Assembly: GCF_020829645.1 (NCBI RefSeq)
Contig: NZ_JAIVFS010000005.1
Coordinates: 62,001 to 126,000 of the forward strand
Origin: Nostoc mirabile CHAB5784
Lineage (GTDB): Bacteria > Cyanobacteriota > Cyanobacteriia > Cyanobacteriales > Nostocaceae
Direction: 5' to 3'
Length of the DNA: 64,000 bases
A program made the position numbers and the translations under genes. The notes under the pieces are model-generated. The model saw nothing but the letters and a program-made list of their open reading frames with translations, was not told where the DNA came from and did not search any database. How positions within the stretch are numbered: the stretch's first letter is position 1; every line of letters begins with the position of its first letter. Positions 7,770 through 16,841 of this stretch are shown in pieces.

Positions 7770-7910
7770 AAATGCTTAAAGAACAACCCAGTTATTAATT
7801 TTGGCAAGGTTCAAAATTTAGAATTAACAGAAGTTCCTTCTCCAAAAAATAAATGGATAGAAATAGAAAAATGCGAACCTTTCTTCGATGAATTACTTCT
7901 AAAAGTTTAG
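7770..7910 (+). pseudogene. Reading-frame remnant in frame after the regulator
   Basis: Directly after the regulator's TAA the same frame stays open for 46 codons to TAG 7908-7910, reading NFGKVQNLELTEV and WIEIEKCEPFFDELLLKV. It has no start codon with a ribosome-binding site and no recognised family. It may be the C-terminal stub of a deleted gene, possibly a restriction enzyme, since one is missing beside the methylase. That last step is inference. Confidence 0.35.
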
Positions 7911-7950
7911 ATTTTCACCTCATTTACATTAATTATTTCTAGATAATAAT

Positions 7951-8826
7951 TCAAAATTTTAAAATTAACTGTTCAGATTTTTGAGAAGTAGAGTCAAGAG
8001 AATAGTAGTTTAATATAAAAATTTCTTTCCCCTTATATCGTTCGCCTTTAAAGTTATCTTGTTTACTTTTTCCATTTTTTTGATCGTCGGTTCTATTAAT
8101 TGTATAATTCCATTCTTTGTCGTGTATTTCCAATGCCCATTCATATAATTTTCTAATTGCTTCGCTATTATCGTAAGTTATAAGAAATTTTATTCTCTGC
8201 TTATGTCTGTTTAATATTTGGCATAGCCTGAAATGATCGTCTTTAGAAAATGAATGAACATAAAATTTATCTTGATCTGCATTGAAATAAGGAGGATCAA
8301 TAAATAAGAAAGATCCATCAGGTACAGATTTGATAACTTCTTCAAAGTCAAAATTAGTAATTTTAACGTTTTGAAGTTTCTCAGAAGTTCGACGGATATT
8401 TCTGGGCCAATTCTCTGGACGCATACTGTATTTTTCACCATATCCCCAATAACAGTTCTGATGCTTCATGATCCCAGAGTAGGAGGTTCTGTTGAGGTAA
8501 AACCATCTACCAGCTTGTTCTAGTTTATTTTGTGGTATGAATTCATTTTTGTAATATGTATGTCTTTCTTTAGTAGCAGATTCACCTTCTAAAAATTTTA
8601 TTAATTCTTCGGGTTTATCTCGAATTATTAACAAGGTATTTATTAATAATTCATCAATATCATTGAGCCAATTAATATTTACTTTATCTTTTACAAAAAA
8701 GATAGATCCACCCCCTGCAAAAGGTTCAGCATAACAGGAGTGGAAAGGAATCTGATTAAGAATCAAATTACGAGCATAAAATTTGCCACCAGGATATCTA
8801 AATGGTGAGTTTATAGGTTTGTTCAT
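7951..8826 (-). CDS. Dam-family DNA adenine methylase (D12 class)
   Basis: 291-residue N6-adenine methyltransferase. It has the D12-class order: FRYPGGK at 9-15, the AdoMet-binding EPFAGGG at 34-40, and the catalytic DPPY at 177-180. The length is usual for Dam/DpnM-type enzymes. It methylates adenine in a short DNA target that cannot be read from the sequence. It is AT-rich compared with neighbours and faces the Xre/C-protein-like gene. The promoter region carries a copy of the motif found upstream of that regulator. No intact endonuclease is next to it, so it is either an orphan methylase or the survivor of a restriction-modification system. Confidence 0.92.
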   Translation of the reverse strand: MNKPINSPFRYPGGKFYARNLILNQIPFHSCYAEPFAGGGSIFFVKDKVNINWLNDIDELLINTLLIIRDKPEELIKFLEGESATKERHTYYKNEFIPQNKLEQAGRWFYLNRTSYSGIMKHQNCYWGYGEKYSMRPENWPRNIRRTSEKLQNVKITNFDFEEVIKSVPDGSFLFIDPPYFNADQDKFYVHSFSKDDHFRLCQILNRHKQRIKFLITYDNSEAIRKLYEWALEIHDKEWNYTINRTDDQKNGKSKQDNFKGERYKGKEIFILNYYSLDSTSQKSEQLILKF

Positions 8827-8864
8827 AATTACCTAAAGTATTCATAAAATTATGTTCGGTATTT

Positions 8865-8886
8865 GCTAACTATAGTATACATAAAC
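8865..8886. promoter_or_regulatory. Operator-like motif upstream of the methylase
   Basis: GCTAACTATAGTATACATAA lies about 40-60 bp upstream of the methylase start and matches GCTAACTATAGTATGTAG at 7480 upstream of the regulator (14 identical leading bases). Shared control by the Xre protein is the simplest reading. Confidence 0.5.
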
Positions 8887-9119
8887 ATTTGTTGTCACCT
8901 TTGCAAGAAAATAAAACTAGTAGCTTAAAATCAGATATTGTGATGTTGTTATTTGTTGTACTGAAGTTCAATGAAATAAATAAGTATTTTCCCTATTAAT
9001 AAAGTGGGCAATAATCATTTAATTAACTTAATTTAAAATATCATTAGTGATACATTATTAACAAATAATATACGATATCGTAAACAGCAGATTGAAAGTC
9101 TAACAGTGAGACTAAAAAC

Positions 9120-9446
9120 GTGAAGTATTTCTTTCTATCTGAGGGATGGGCAGTTGCTAGAGTCTGGGCATCTGATGGACTCTGGCAAATAACCGCATGG
9201 CGACGCCAACCAGATATTCAGCGAATGAATATTTGTTTAGTGGAACAAAACGAATTGCTATGGCTTTATCGAGTTGAAGAAGCCGTTTTAACCGTGGAAG
9301 TGAAGCCAACAACACCAGTAATTGCCAGTCAGACCATAGGACAAGTTGTACTCAAGCGTCTGATGAGTGCTGAACAGGTAATTGAACGGCTGGGTAAGGC
9401 TGAGACGAAATGTCAACTGCAAAACATCCAATTGGTGGTTCAGTAG
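9120..9446 (+). CDS. Conserved-looking hypothetical protein
   Basis: 108 residues starting at GTG 9120, preceded by a weak GTGAG. The sequence is compact, with many Trp residues near the N-terminus (GWAVARVWASDGLWQITAWRR), no signal peptide and no transmembrane segment. I do not recognise the family. Codon use looks normal for the host, and the stop is followed at once by GGGGAGT-type heptamer repeats. It lies upstream of psbB but 460 bp away, so an operon is unlikely. Function unknown. Confidence 0.6.
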   Translation: MKYFFLSEGWAVARVWASDGLWQITAWRRQPDIQRMNICLVEQNELLWLYRVEEAVLTVEVKPTTPVIASQTIGQVVLKRLMSAEQVIERLGKAETKCQLQNIQLVVQ

Positions 9447-9905
9447 ATAGTGGGGAGTGGGGAATAGGGAGTAGGGAGTAGGGAGTAGGCCAAGTAACAT
9501 AACAACATAATTATTCTTGTCCCCTCCTCTTGTTCCCCCACTCCCCTCATAAAGAAAAGATAAGCAAATTTAATCCCCGACAGCGATTGGTAGCGAAAAA
9601 ACTTGGACATGCTACGCGATCGCATCAATTTACACGCTTGCAAACAATTCCATCAATAGTTACACTTTTTAAAACATTCTCATTTTTGCTTGGCGGTGGC
9701 TACCCTACAAGGTAAACCTCCCGAAGCGAGTAAGCATTGCCAAAGCACCCATGCCGTCTAACTTATAAGACTAAGCTGTGGTAAGGCTTCGGCTCTGGCA
9801 ATAACAAAAAACAAGAGAGAGTTTTCTGAGTGGCGGTTTTCGTTTCTCAGAATCTCAGTAAGAAAATTGCTTTGTAAACTAACTCATCGAGGAGGAGCGT
9901 AGTCG
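9447..9905. other. Intergenic region with heptamer repeats and the psbB leader
   Basis: It opens with GGGGAGT/AGGGAGT heptamers (about 9449-9490). The rest is unique DNA that should contain the psbB promoter and leader. A clear Shine-Dalgarno (GAGGAGG) lies about 10 bp before ATG 9906. I could not choose a -10/-35 pair with confidence. Confidence 0.55.
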
Positions 9906-11435
9906 ATGGGACTACCCTGGTACCGAGTACATACAGTCGTTCTGAATGATCCAGGGCGGCTGATTTCTGTACACTTAATGCACACAGCCTTAGTAGCAGG
10001 CTGGGCTGGTTCGATGGCACTCTACGAACTGGCTGTTTTTGACCCTAGCGATCCGGTTCTCAATCCCATGTGGCGTCAAGGGATGTTCGTTCTACCCTTC
10101 ATGTCACGTTTGGGCGTTACCCAATCTTGGGGTGGTTGGAACGTGACTGGTGGCCCAGCAACTGATCCTGGCTTCTGGTCATTTGAAGGCGTTGCTGCGG
10201 CTCACATTGTTCTTTCCGGTCTTTTGTTCCTAGCCGCCGTTTGGCACTGGGTTTACTGGGATTTGGAACTCTTTAGAGATCCCCGCACTGGTGAACCTGC
10301 CCTAGACTTGCCAAAAATGTTTGGCATTCACCTGTTCTTATCTGGTCTACTTTGTTTTGGATTTGGTGCTTTTCACCTCACCGGACTATTTGGCCCAGGC
10401 ATGTGGGTTACTGACCCCTACGGTATAACTGGAGCAGCGCAAGCAGTAGCACCAGAATGGGGCCCAGATGGTTTTAACCCATACAACCCTGGTGGGATTG
10501 TGGCTCACCACATTGCTGCTGGTGTTGTTGGTATTATTGCAGGCTTATTCCACCTCACAGTCAGACCCCCCGAACGGCTCTACAAAGCCCTACGGATGGG
10601 GAACATTGAAACAGTACTTTCTAGCAGTATTGCAGCAGTTTTCTTTGCTGCTTTCGTTGTTGCTGGTACTATGTGGTACGGTAACGCCGCCACTCCCATC
10701 GAATTGTTTGGCCCAACCCGCTATCAATGGGATCAAAGCTACTTCCGTCAAGAAATTCAGCAGCGCGTCCAAACAAGTGTTGCCCAAGGTGCAACCCTTG
10801 AGCAAGCTTGGTCGCAGATTCCCGAAAAGCTGGCTTTCTATGATTACGTCGGTAATAGCCCCGCTAAAGGCGGTCTATTCCGTACAGGGCCGATGGTTAA
10901 GGGTGATGGCATTGCTCAGTCTTGGCAAGGTCACGCCGTATTCAAAGATTCTGAAGGACGGGAATTGACCGTGCGTCGTCTCCCCAACTTCTTTGAAACC
11001 TTTCCAGTGATTTTGACCGACGCAGATGGAATTGTCCGCGCTGACATTCCCTTCCGTCGGGCAGAATCTAAGTATAGCTTCGAGCAATCTGGTGTCACCG
11101 TCAGCTTCTATGGTGGCAATCTGAATGGTAAGACCTTTACAGAACCAGCTGATGTGAAAAAGTATGCCCGGAAAGCTCAAGGCGGTGAAATCTTTGAATT
11201 TGACCGGGAAACCTTGAACTCTGATGGTGTATTCCGCACCAGTCCTAGAGGTTGGTTTACATTTGGACATGCAGTATTTGCTCTCTTGTTCTTCTTTGGC
11301 CATCTCTGGCATGGCTCTCGGACAATCTACCGAGATGTATTTGCTGGTGTTGATGCCGATCTAGAAGAGCAAGTTGAGTGGGGTCTATTCCAGAAAGTGG
11401 GTGACAAGTCAACCCGCCGGAAGGAAGCTCTATAA
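9906..11435 (+). CDS. psbB: Photosystem II CP47 chlorophyll apoprotein
   Basis: 509-residue inner antenna protein of photosystem II, located in the thylakoid membrane. It binds chlorophyll a and passes excitation to the D1/D2 reaction centre. The N-terminus [19 protein letters not shown] is diagnostic. Six hydrophobic helices carry the expected chlorophyll-binding His residues (for example [50 protein letters not shown]). A large lumenal loop lies between helices 5 and 6. Length is normal for CP47. A strong GAGGAGG ribosome-binding site precedes the ATG. psbT follows after 82 bp on the same strand, the usual cyanobacterial arrangement. Confidence 0.98.
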   Translation: MGLPWYRVHTVVLNDPGRLISVHLMHTALVAGWAGSMALYELAVFDPSDPVLNPMWRQGMFVLPFMSRLGVTQSWGGWNVTGGPATDPGFWSFEGVAAAHIVLSGLLFLAAVWHWVYWDLELFRDPRTGEPALDLPKMFGIHLFLSGLLCFGFGAFHLTGLFGPGMWVTDPYGITGAAQAVAPEWGPDGFNPYNPGGIVAHHIAAGVVGIIAGLFHLTVRPPERLYKALRMGNIETVLSSSIAAVFFAAFVVAGTMWYGNAATPIELFGPTRYQWDQSYFRQEIQQRVQTSVAQGATLEQAWSQIPEKLAFYDYVGNSPAKGGLFRTGPMVKGDGIAQSWQGHAVFKDSEGRELTVRRLPNFFETFPVILTDADGIVRADIPFRRAESKYSFEQSGVTVSFYGGNLNGKTFTEPADVKKYARKAQGGEIFEFDRETLNSDGVFRTSPRGWFTFGHAVFALLFFFGHLWHGSRTIYRDVFAGVDADLEEQVEWGLFQKVGDKSTRRKEAL

Positions 11436-11517
11436 TTTCAGTGCTGAGTTATGAGTTAAGGCTCTGACTCAGCACTAAAAAGTTTAATTACTAGCTCTAT
11501 AGGCAGGAAATCGTAAT

Positions 11518-11625
11518 ATGGAAAGCGTTGCGTACATCTTGATTTTTACTCTGTGTATAGGTACTCTCTTTTTTGCGATCGCATTTCGCGAACCCCCTCG
11601 CTTTGAGAAACCAAAAGATAAGTAG
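11518..11625 (+). CDS. psbT: Photosystem II reaction centre protein T
   Basis: 35-residue single-span thylakoid protein that starts MESVAYILIFTLCIGTLFF and ends in the charged tail REPPRFEKPKDK. These are hallmark features of PsbT, which helps stabilise the photosystem II dimer. The gene follows psbB with 82 bp between, preceded by GGCAGGAAAT, and is closed by a strong hairpin at 11664. Together they look like a psbB-psbT transcription unit. Confidence 0.95.
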   Translation: MESVAYILIFTLCIGTLFFAIAFREPPRFEKPKDK

Positions 11626-11663
11626 ATCCTATATACCAGACCTTTAAGCGGATTTGATGTTAG

Positions 11664-11697
11664 TATCCGTTGCTACGATCCTTAGTAGCAACGGATA
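11664..11697 (+). terminator. Hairpin terminator after psbT
   Basis: The 12-bp perfect stem TATCCGTTGCTA/TAGCAACGGATA encloses a 10-base loop and is followed by TTATTGTATTT. It is positioned 38 bp after the psbT stop. Confidence 0.75.
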
Positions 11698-11704
11698 TTA
11701 TTGT

Positions 11705-11803
11705 ATTTGTCCTTTGTCCTTTGTCCTTTGTCTTTTATGTTGTTTCTCACTAATGACCAATGACTAATGACTAATGACCAATGACTAATGACTAATGACT
11801 AAT
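11705..11803. repeat. Two STRR arrays (TTGTCCT and ATGACTA heptamers)
   Basis: About four TTGTCCT units (11709-11735) are followed by seven or so ATGACTA/ATGACCA units (11753-11803). They fill most of the psbT-S1 spacer. Confidence 0.85.
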
Positions 11804-11968
11804 TGTTGTGATATAATTTCCAATCTTGGGAGTAGATATGTGTTAATACTAGCTTTTCTGCGCTAGGATGAAAATGGATGTTAATGTAGGCTGCCATAAA
11901 ACTGTTTGCATAACACATCGCGCTTGTCACACAACCTTTACGGAGACTAGAACCAGGAACAAATCAGC

Positions 11969-13066
11969 ATGGTCAATCAGAATTTAACCGCTACAGAAAT
12001 TGGATTCACTCACGAAGATTTCGCTGCTCTACTTGACAAATACGATTATCATTTTAGCCCTGGTGATGTTGTACCAGGAACAGTTTTCAGTATAGAGCCG
12101 CGCGGCGCTCTGATTGACATTGGTGCTAAAACCGCAGCATATATTCCTATACAAGAAATGTCTATTAACCGGGTAGATAGCCCGGAAGAAGTCTTACAGT
12201 CAAACGAAACCCGAGAATTTTTCATCCTCACCGATGAAAACGAAGATGGTCAATTAACCCTTTCCATTCGCCGTATTGAATATATGCGGGCTTGGGAGCG
12301 CGTGCGACAGCTGCAAGCAGAAGATGCTACTGTCCGTTCTGGCGTATTTGCAACCAATCGCGGTGGAGCATTAGTACGGATTGAGGGATTACGTGGCTTT
12401 ATCCCCGGCTCCCATATCAGTACCCGCAAACCTAAAGAAGAATTGGTAGGCGAAGATTTGCCATTGAAATTCCTAGAGGTGGATGAAGAACGTAACCGAT
12501 TAGTTCTATCTCACCGTCGGGCGCTGGTTGAACGTAAGATGAACCGCCTAGAAGTCGGCGAAGTAGTAATTGGTACAGTTCGTGGCATCAAACCCTACGG
12601 TGCTTTCATCGACATTGGCGGCGTCAGTGGTCTACTGCACATTTCTGAGATTTCCCACGAACATATTGATACACCTCATAGCGTGTTCAATGTCAATGAT
12701 GAAGTAAAAGTTATGATCATTGACTTGGATGCAGAAAGGGGTCGGATTTCCCTATCTACCAAGCAGCTAGAACCCGAACCCGGCGACATGATTAAAAACC
12801 GGGATTTGGTCTACGATAAGGCGGAAGAAATGGCTGCTAAGTATCGTGAACAGCTATTAGCCAAGCAACAAGGTGCTACTGCTGCCCCTGCTGCACTTGC
12901 GGATGTTGTAGCAGAAGAAGATATTCCACCAGCAACGGAACTTGACGAAGATATTCCACCAGCAGTGGAACTTGACGAAGTAATTCCACCAGTTGCGGAA
13001 ATTGAAGAAGATATTCCAGCAGCGACGGAAACTGAAGAAGAAATTCCAGCAGCTATTGAAGAATAA
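11969..13066 (+). CDS. rpsA: 30S ribosomal protein S1, cyanobacterial short form
   Basis: 365 residues with three S1 RNA-binding domains, at about 30-105 (GDVVPGTVFSIEPRGALIDIG), 115-180 and 196-270 (GEVVIGTVRGIKPYGAFIDIGG...LSTKQLE). Cyanobacterial S1 has three S1 domains rather than the six of E. coli. It binds mRNA leaders and docks on the 30S subunit. After residue 310 comes an acidic low-complexity tail made of five degenerate 10-residue units of the form EDIPPATELD. The tail looks like a recent tandem expansion. ATG 11969 begins the conserved MVNQNLTATEIGFTHEDFAALLDKYDY-type N-terminus. A terminator follows the stop. Confidence 0.93.
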   Translation: MVNQNLTATEIGFTHEDFAALLDKYDYHFSPGDVVPGTVFSIEPRGALIDIGAKTAAYIPIQEMSINRVDSPEEVLQSNETREFFILTDENEDGQLTLSIRRIEYMRAWERVRQLQAEDATVRSGVFATNRGGALVRIEGLRGFIPGSHISTRKPKEELVGEDLPLKFLEVDEERNRLVLSHRRALVERKMNRLEVGEVVIGTVRGIKPYGAFIDIGGVSGLLHISEISHEHIDTPHSVFNVNDEVKVMIIDLDAERGRISLSTKQLEPEPGDMIKNRDLVYDKAEEMAAKYREQLLAKQQGATAAPAALADVVAEEDIPPATELDEDIPPAVELDEVIPPVAEIEEDIPAATETEEEIPAAIEE

Positions 13067-13116
13067 TACATTTATAGTTTTACTTATTTTTAAGTAAGAG
13101 TATTAAATCATACTAT

Positions 13117-13142
13117 AAAGAGGGAAAAACCCTCTTTTTTTA
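13117..13142 (+). terminator. Rho-independent terminator after the S1 gene
   Basis: The 8-bp stem AAAGAGGG/CCCTCTTT with a 5-base A-rich loop is followed by a run of T residues. Confidence 0.85.
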
Positions 13143-13225
13143 TGTGGAGAATTGGGGACAGTTAGGAGTTAAGCATAAAAACTCATAACTCTTCACTTTT
13201 AACTAAATAAATGGAATGAAATATT

Positions 13226-13960
13226 GTGGCAACTATTAAATGTAGAAACATCACTTTTGATAATATCCAGGCAATTTTGTTTGACAAAAACGGTACCCTA
13301 GAAGATTCAGAAACGTATTTGCGATCGCTCGCACAAAGAGCAGCAAGGTTGATAGACGCTCAAGTTCCCGGTATTGGGGAACCGCTATTAATGGCATTTG
13401 GCATCAATGGCAATCTTCTAGATCCGGCAGGTTTGATATCGGTAGCGAGTCGCCGTGAAACAGAAGTTGCGGCTGCGGCATATATTGCCGAAACAGGAAG
13501 AGGATGGTTTGAGTCTTTAAAAATAGCCCGTCAAGCTTTGGATGAAGCGGAAAAATACATTGAAAAAACTCCTTCACCCCTGTTTGTAGGTAGCTTAGAC
13601 TTGTTGAAATACCTACACAAAGGGGGTTTGAAACTCGGTATCCTCTCAGCTGCAACAAGCGATGAAGTACATAACTTTGTAAAGAATCACCAATTAAATG
13701 ATTATATCGAGTTGGAAATGGGAGTAGATGAGGGGCCGAGTAAACCAGATCCGGTACTATTTTTGCAAGCTTGCCAAGCTTTGGGAGTCGAACCAGGCGC
13801 TACATTGATGGTGGGTGATTCCGTTGGTGATATGCAAATGGCGCGTGATGCTAAAGCCGCAGGTTGTATTGGTATCACTTGGATGGGTAAGTCGGATAAC
13901 GTCCGAGGTGCGGATGTGGTGATTAATCAACTTGATGAAATCCAGATTTTAGAAGATTAG
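13226..13960 (+). CDS. HAD-superfamily hydrolase with a DxN motif I
   Basis: 244-residue HAD protein with a helical cap. Motif I reads FDKNGTLED near residue 19, motif II LSAAT near 141, motif III SKPDP near 172 and motif IV GDSVGDMQMA near 191. The nucleophile Asp (first of motif I) and the GDSVGD metal ligands are present, but the second Asp of the usual DxDGT, the general acid/base, is Asn. That may slow or alter phosphatase chemistry. The substrate is unknown; the layout resembles phosphoglycolate/beta-phosphoglucomutase-like members. GTG 13226 is the start that best preserves the N-terminus. It lies downstream of the S1 gene but beyond its terminator. Confidence 0.85.
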   Translation: MATIKCRNITFDNIQAILFDKNGTLEDSETYLRSLAQRAARLIDAQVPGIGEPLLMAFGINGNLLDPAGLISVASRRETEVAAAAYIAETGRGWFESLKIARQALDEAEKYIEKTPSPLFVGSLDLLKYLHKGGLKLGILSAATSDEVHNFVKNHQLNDYIELEMGVDEGPSKPDPVLFLQACQALGVEPGATLMVGDSVGDMQMARDAKAAGCIGITWMGKSDNVRGADVVINQLDEIQILED

Positions 13961-14016
13961 ATTAATTTATAGCAGTTTTCAATTGCGTGAAGTAGGGGCG
14001 TATATATGTGCATGCG

Positions 14017-14211
14017 TGTCAACTTAAGCTCAAATGCATGTCCCACAGGCGTTTTACCCCCCTTAATCCCCCCGATATATTGGGGGGAAACAGGAAATTT
14101 AGTTCCCTCCCCTTTCTAAGGGGAGGGTTAGGGTGGGGTGACGCGGATCGTGATGGGAAGCCAGAGAACTGAATATCACGTCTTGACAAGGGTTTCACGT
14201 TAAGTTGACAC
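14017..14211. mobile_element. 195-bp MITE-like element with GTGTCAACTTAA ends
   Basis: The left end GTGTCAACTTAA at 14017 has its perfect inverse TTAAGTTGACAC ending at 14211. The interior carries the dispersed GC-rich core (CCCCCCGATATATTGGGGGG and GGGGAGGGTTAGGGTGGGG). A related end, GTGTCAAGTTAAA, occurs at 14252. It separates the HAD gene from the Uma2 gene. Confidence 0.65.
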
Positions 14212-14309
14212 CAATGATATATGTGTGCCCTTGCATATCATACTATTTTTGGTGTGTCAAGTTAAAACTGCTAGGATATTAATTGCTCCTCACAGTTGCT
14301 AAACAAGCG

Positions 14310-14894
14310 ATGCAAAACACAGAAACGACGTTACAACTTCGCCTGTGGACAGTTAAAGAATACCACCGGATGGCTGAGGCTGGGATTTTTGGTGCAGATG
14401 AACGAGTAGAACTGCTAGAAGGAAAGATAATTTGGATGATTGCTAAAGGGACAGCCCATAGATCAGCAGTGGGGAGAACAGATAGATTACTGCAAAATAG
14501 TTTAAGGAATCGGGCTTTGATATGTGTTCAAGACCCAGTAAAGTTGAATGAATGGTCTGAACCAGAACCGGATATTGCTGTAGTTAAAGTAGATCCGCTG
14601 GACTACGCAGACCACCATCCTACTCCCAAAGAAGTTTATCTGATTATTGAAGTAGCAGATAGCAGCCTGAAACTAGACTGCGAAATCAAAGCTAAAGCCT
14701 ACTCGCAAGCGGGGATTAGAGATTATTGGGTGTTAGATGTGGTTCGTCGTCAATTGCACGTCTTTCGAGAACCAACTCAGGATGGCTATCAAAGTGAAGT
14801 AATTTTGGCACAAGATGCGACTATTTCACCTTTAGAGTTTCCTGATTTGAGCATTACGGTTTTGGAAATTTTACCACCGTTGAGAGGATCTTAG
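14310..14894 (+). CDS. Uma2-family (DUF820) endonuclease-like protein
   Basis: 194 residues (from ATG 14310; a TTG nine codons upstream is possible). The family pattern is visible: LWTVKEYHRMAEAGIFGADERVELLEGKI at the N-terminus, EPDIAVVK near 85 and YLIIEVADSSLKLDCEIKAKAYSQAGIRDYWVLD near 108-140. The Asp of EPD and the E-x-V segment fit a PD-(D/E)XK nuclease fold. Uma2 proteins are greatly expanded in cyanobacteria and their cellular role is unproven. No partner gene lies nearby. Two more Uma2 genes lie at 28272 and 30132. Confidence 0.85.
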   Translation: MQNTETTLQLRLWTVKEYHRMAEAGIFGADERVELLEGKIIWMIAKGTAHRSAVGRTDRLLQNSLRNRALICVQDPVKLNEWSEPEPDIAVVKVDPLDYADHHPTPKEVYLIIEVADSSLKLDCEIKAKAYSQAGIRDYWVLDVVRRQLHVFREPTQDGYQSEVILAQDATISPLEFPDLSITVLEILPPLRGS

Positions 14895-15664
14895 GTAAAA
14901 GCGATGTCTGAAGACAAGTACTGATGCTCGTAAATGTTGCGCTAGCAAAGAACGAGCGTCCATAGGGAGCGTCTGACTCGCTACCGCGCAGTCGCCTGAC
15001 GCGACTTCACAGCAGTTGCTGCAATGCACTTCCTTGGGATCTGCCGAGGGAAACCCTACCAAAAGGCTGTCTCACCGTTACATATCTACGTACTTTCCCG
15101 TAATTATTTGTTAAAATTTACTTGATCTATTCCTTTAGATAGATATAAAATATTTCTCAAATGACTTACTATTTCTTTCGAGACTTGTTGTACAGGCAAT
15201 TCTCAATAGAAAAATTCAGAAGTCAGAATTCAGGAGTCAAAATCAATTAGTGGGGGATTGAGACCCACCCATTTGTTTTTGACCACTAAATCTTCTCCCT
15301 TGGATGACGCTAGGCGAATAATTTAGTCGCCGTCTTAAACCCATTTATTCATTCGCTCGTAGACTTGCTACCCCTGCGATATCCGGCAGTTGTACAGAGT
15401 TCGATTCTAAATTCTCAATTTTAACTCCTGAATTCTTGTCTGGTAAGTGAAATACGCTGAGAAATAATTTCACAGCCAGAAATTGATTTTTTTATCCTAT
15501 TTCTGTCTGCCTTAGCAGAGCGTATTGAACATATTTAATAACGGCTAAAAGTCCCCAAACCCCAAACAGGCTGCTGGGTAAAATTCCTTCGTGTAGAAGT
15601 ATCTTAGGAATTTTAAGTTGCAGCTAATGTCCAGAAATTACACGTTTTTGCGGAGTCGAAAATT
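14895..15664. other. Intergenic: palindromic SDRs, spacer repeat module (copy 1) and DUF4360 leader
   Basis: About 14935-15062 carries small dispersed palindromes of the CGCTACCGCG/GAGCGTC type. About 15205-15435 carries a module with GAATTCAGGAG..., GTGGG.GG..GACCCACC and CTGAATTC that recurs at 17745-18005 and 19355-19605. About 15447-15660 is the conserved leader of the DUF4360-like gene family: GTGAAATACGCTGA, TTATCCTATTTCTGTCT, AGCGTATTG, and GTAGAAGTATCTTAGGAATTT ending in TGCGGAGT before the ATG. Confidence 0.65.
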
Positions 15665-16309
15665 ATGAAAATTTTAACTGGTCTGATTTCCAGCTTGACA
15701 CTACTGAGTTTAAATGTTGTCGGTTTATCTCAGGTACAGGCTCAAACACCACAAGGATTTACTTTTCAAAAAGTTCCAGTAACTCTTTTCGGAAATGGTT
15801 GCCCAGCGGGAACAGCAGAGGGAATTTTGAATGGAGATACTCTTTCAGTAACATTTTCTGAGTTTGAAGCTAAAGCTTCACCTCCTAGGGTTGTATCAGC
15901 ATCCTGCAATCTACGAATCGGTCTTAATGTACCTTCTGGATTGAATGTTCAGCCGATTAACGTCCAATATCTTGGCTTTGCAGATGTGCCTGCAAGAGGT
16001 AGTGCTAACCTGAACGTTAGAATACTATTTCAAGGTCAAATAGTTCCAACTAACAATAATCCAAACGCAACGTTTAACCCTGGCTTTTCAGATGTTTGGA
16101 GCAAAAATGTAGGTATTGTATTAGGCACAATAAATGCGTGTAAGAACCCAGTGAGTTCGATTTTTGGTATCAATACAAATCTGACCGCAAGAGCTACAAA
16201 TGTATCAACTAAACCTGAAGGTCTAGAAACCCAAATCCGAATTGATACAATCGACACAACAATCGGCCCTGTATTGTTCAGAATCAAGTTTGCTTTTAAT
16301 CCTTGTTAG
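15665..16309 (+). CDS. Secreted four-cysteine protein, DUF4360-like, paralogue 1
   Basis: 214 residues. A signal peptide of about 26 residues (MKILTGLISSLTLLSLNVV..VQAQT) ends in a VQAQ-type cleavage site. The mature domain has four Cys in fixed context: GNGCP, SCNLRIGLNVPSG, NACKNPVSSIFGI and a terminal FNPC. The order GCP...LSVTFS.F...C.L...L..P.G...Q...YLGFADV resembles DUF4360, an extracytoplasmic family of unknown function also found in fungi and other bacteria. Two disulfides are likely. A GGAG ribosome-binding site precedes ATG 15665. First of five tandem paralogues on the same strand; each of the first four has the same leader and trailer hairpin, so each may be its own transcription unit. 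Confidence 0.85.
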   Translation: MKILTGLISSLTLLSLNVVGLSQVQAQTPQGFTFQKVPVTLFGNGCPAGTAEGILNGDTLSVTFSEFEAKASPPRVVSASCNLRIGLNVPSGLNVQPINVQYLGFADVPARGSANLNVRILFQGQIVPTNNNPNATFNPGFSDVWSKNVGIVLGTINACKNPVSSIFGINTNLTARATNVSTKPEGLETQIRIDTIDTTIGPVLFRIKFAFNPC

Positions 16310-16310
16310 A

Positions 16311-16349
16311 TTTTTTAAATGCATAATTCAGTTTTGCATTTAATTTTTC
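16311..16349 (+). terminator. Trailer hairpin of DUF4360-like paralogue 1
   Basis: AAATGCA.../TGCATTT pairs around a short loop and is followed by AATTTTT. The same trailer follows paralogues 2, 3 and 4 (17482, 18875, 20478) and the broken copy (19090). A second conserved hairpin, CCAAAGATTTCTTC/GAAGAAATCTTTGG, lies at 16539-16576. Confidence 0.65.
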
Positions 16350-16369
16350 ACAACAGCTGATGCCTCTAA

Positions 16370-16515
16370 AAGGATGTTTTAAAAGTCCAGGAAGGTATAA
16401 CTTTACCTTTCTAGCTCAGGTCAACTGCGACGAAAAAAATACGATTTCAGCCATGTACTGAGATGGTTCGCCGTGATTTATCATGAGAGCAAAATACCCT
16501 TTTAAAACATCCTCT
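16370..16515. mobile_element. 146-bp MITE of the TGTTTNAAAAGT family, TSD TAA
   Basis: The ends AAGGATGTTTTAAAAG and CTTTTAAAACATCCTC are inverted. TAA flanks both sides (16367-16369 and 16516-16518). The interior differs from the other family members, so only the ends are shared. Confidence 0.75.
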
Positions 16516-16841
16516 AAAGTTGCTTGACCAAAGTTATCCAAAGATTTCTTCCAATCGCTCTGAAGAAATCTTTGGCTATCTGTTGTTAAAAATAGTATTG
16601 GCAACAAAATGGCAATTCTTAAATAAATGAAATAGCTGATAATATAATTTCAGAACTAGAAATTGATTATTTTATCCTATTTCTCTCTGCTTTAACCAAA
16701 GCGTATTACAGACAATTAAGAACTGCTATAAGTCCCCAACAGGCTGTTGGATAAAATTAGTTTGTGTAGAAGGATCTAAGGGAATTTTAAGTTGCAGCTA
16801 ATTTGTACAGGAAATTACACGTTTTCGCGGAGTCTAAAAGT

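Noticed and set aside
10468..10968. 166-codon plus-strand frame inside psbB
   Set aside because: Out-of-frame shadow of a strongly conserved photosystem gene.
12811..13071. Ser/Ala-rich minus-strand ORF over the S1 tail
   Set aside because: Antisense of the tandem acidic repeat; open only because the repeat unit is a multiple of three.
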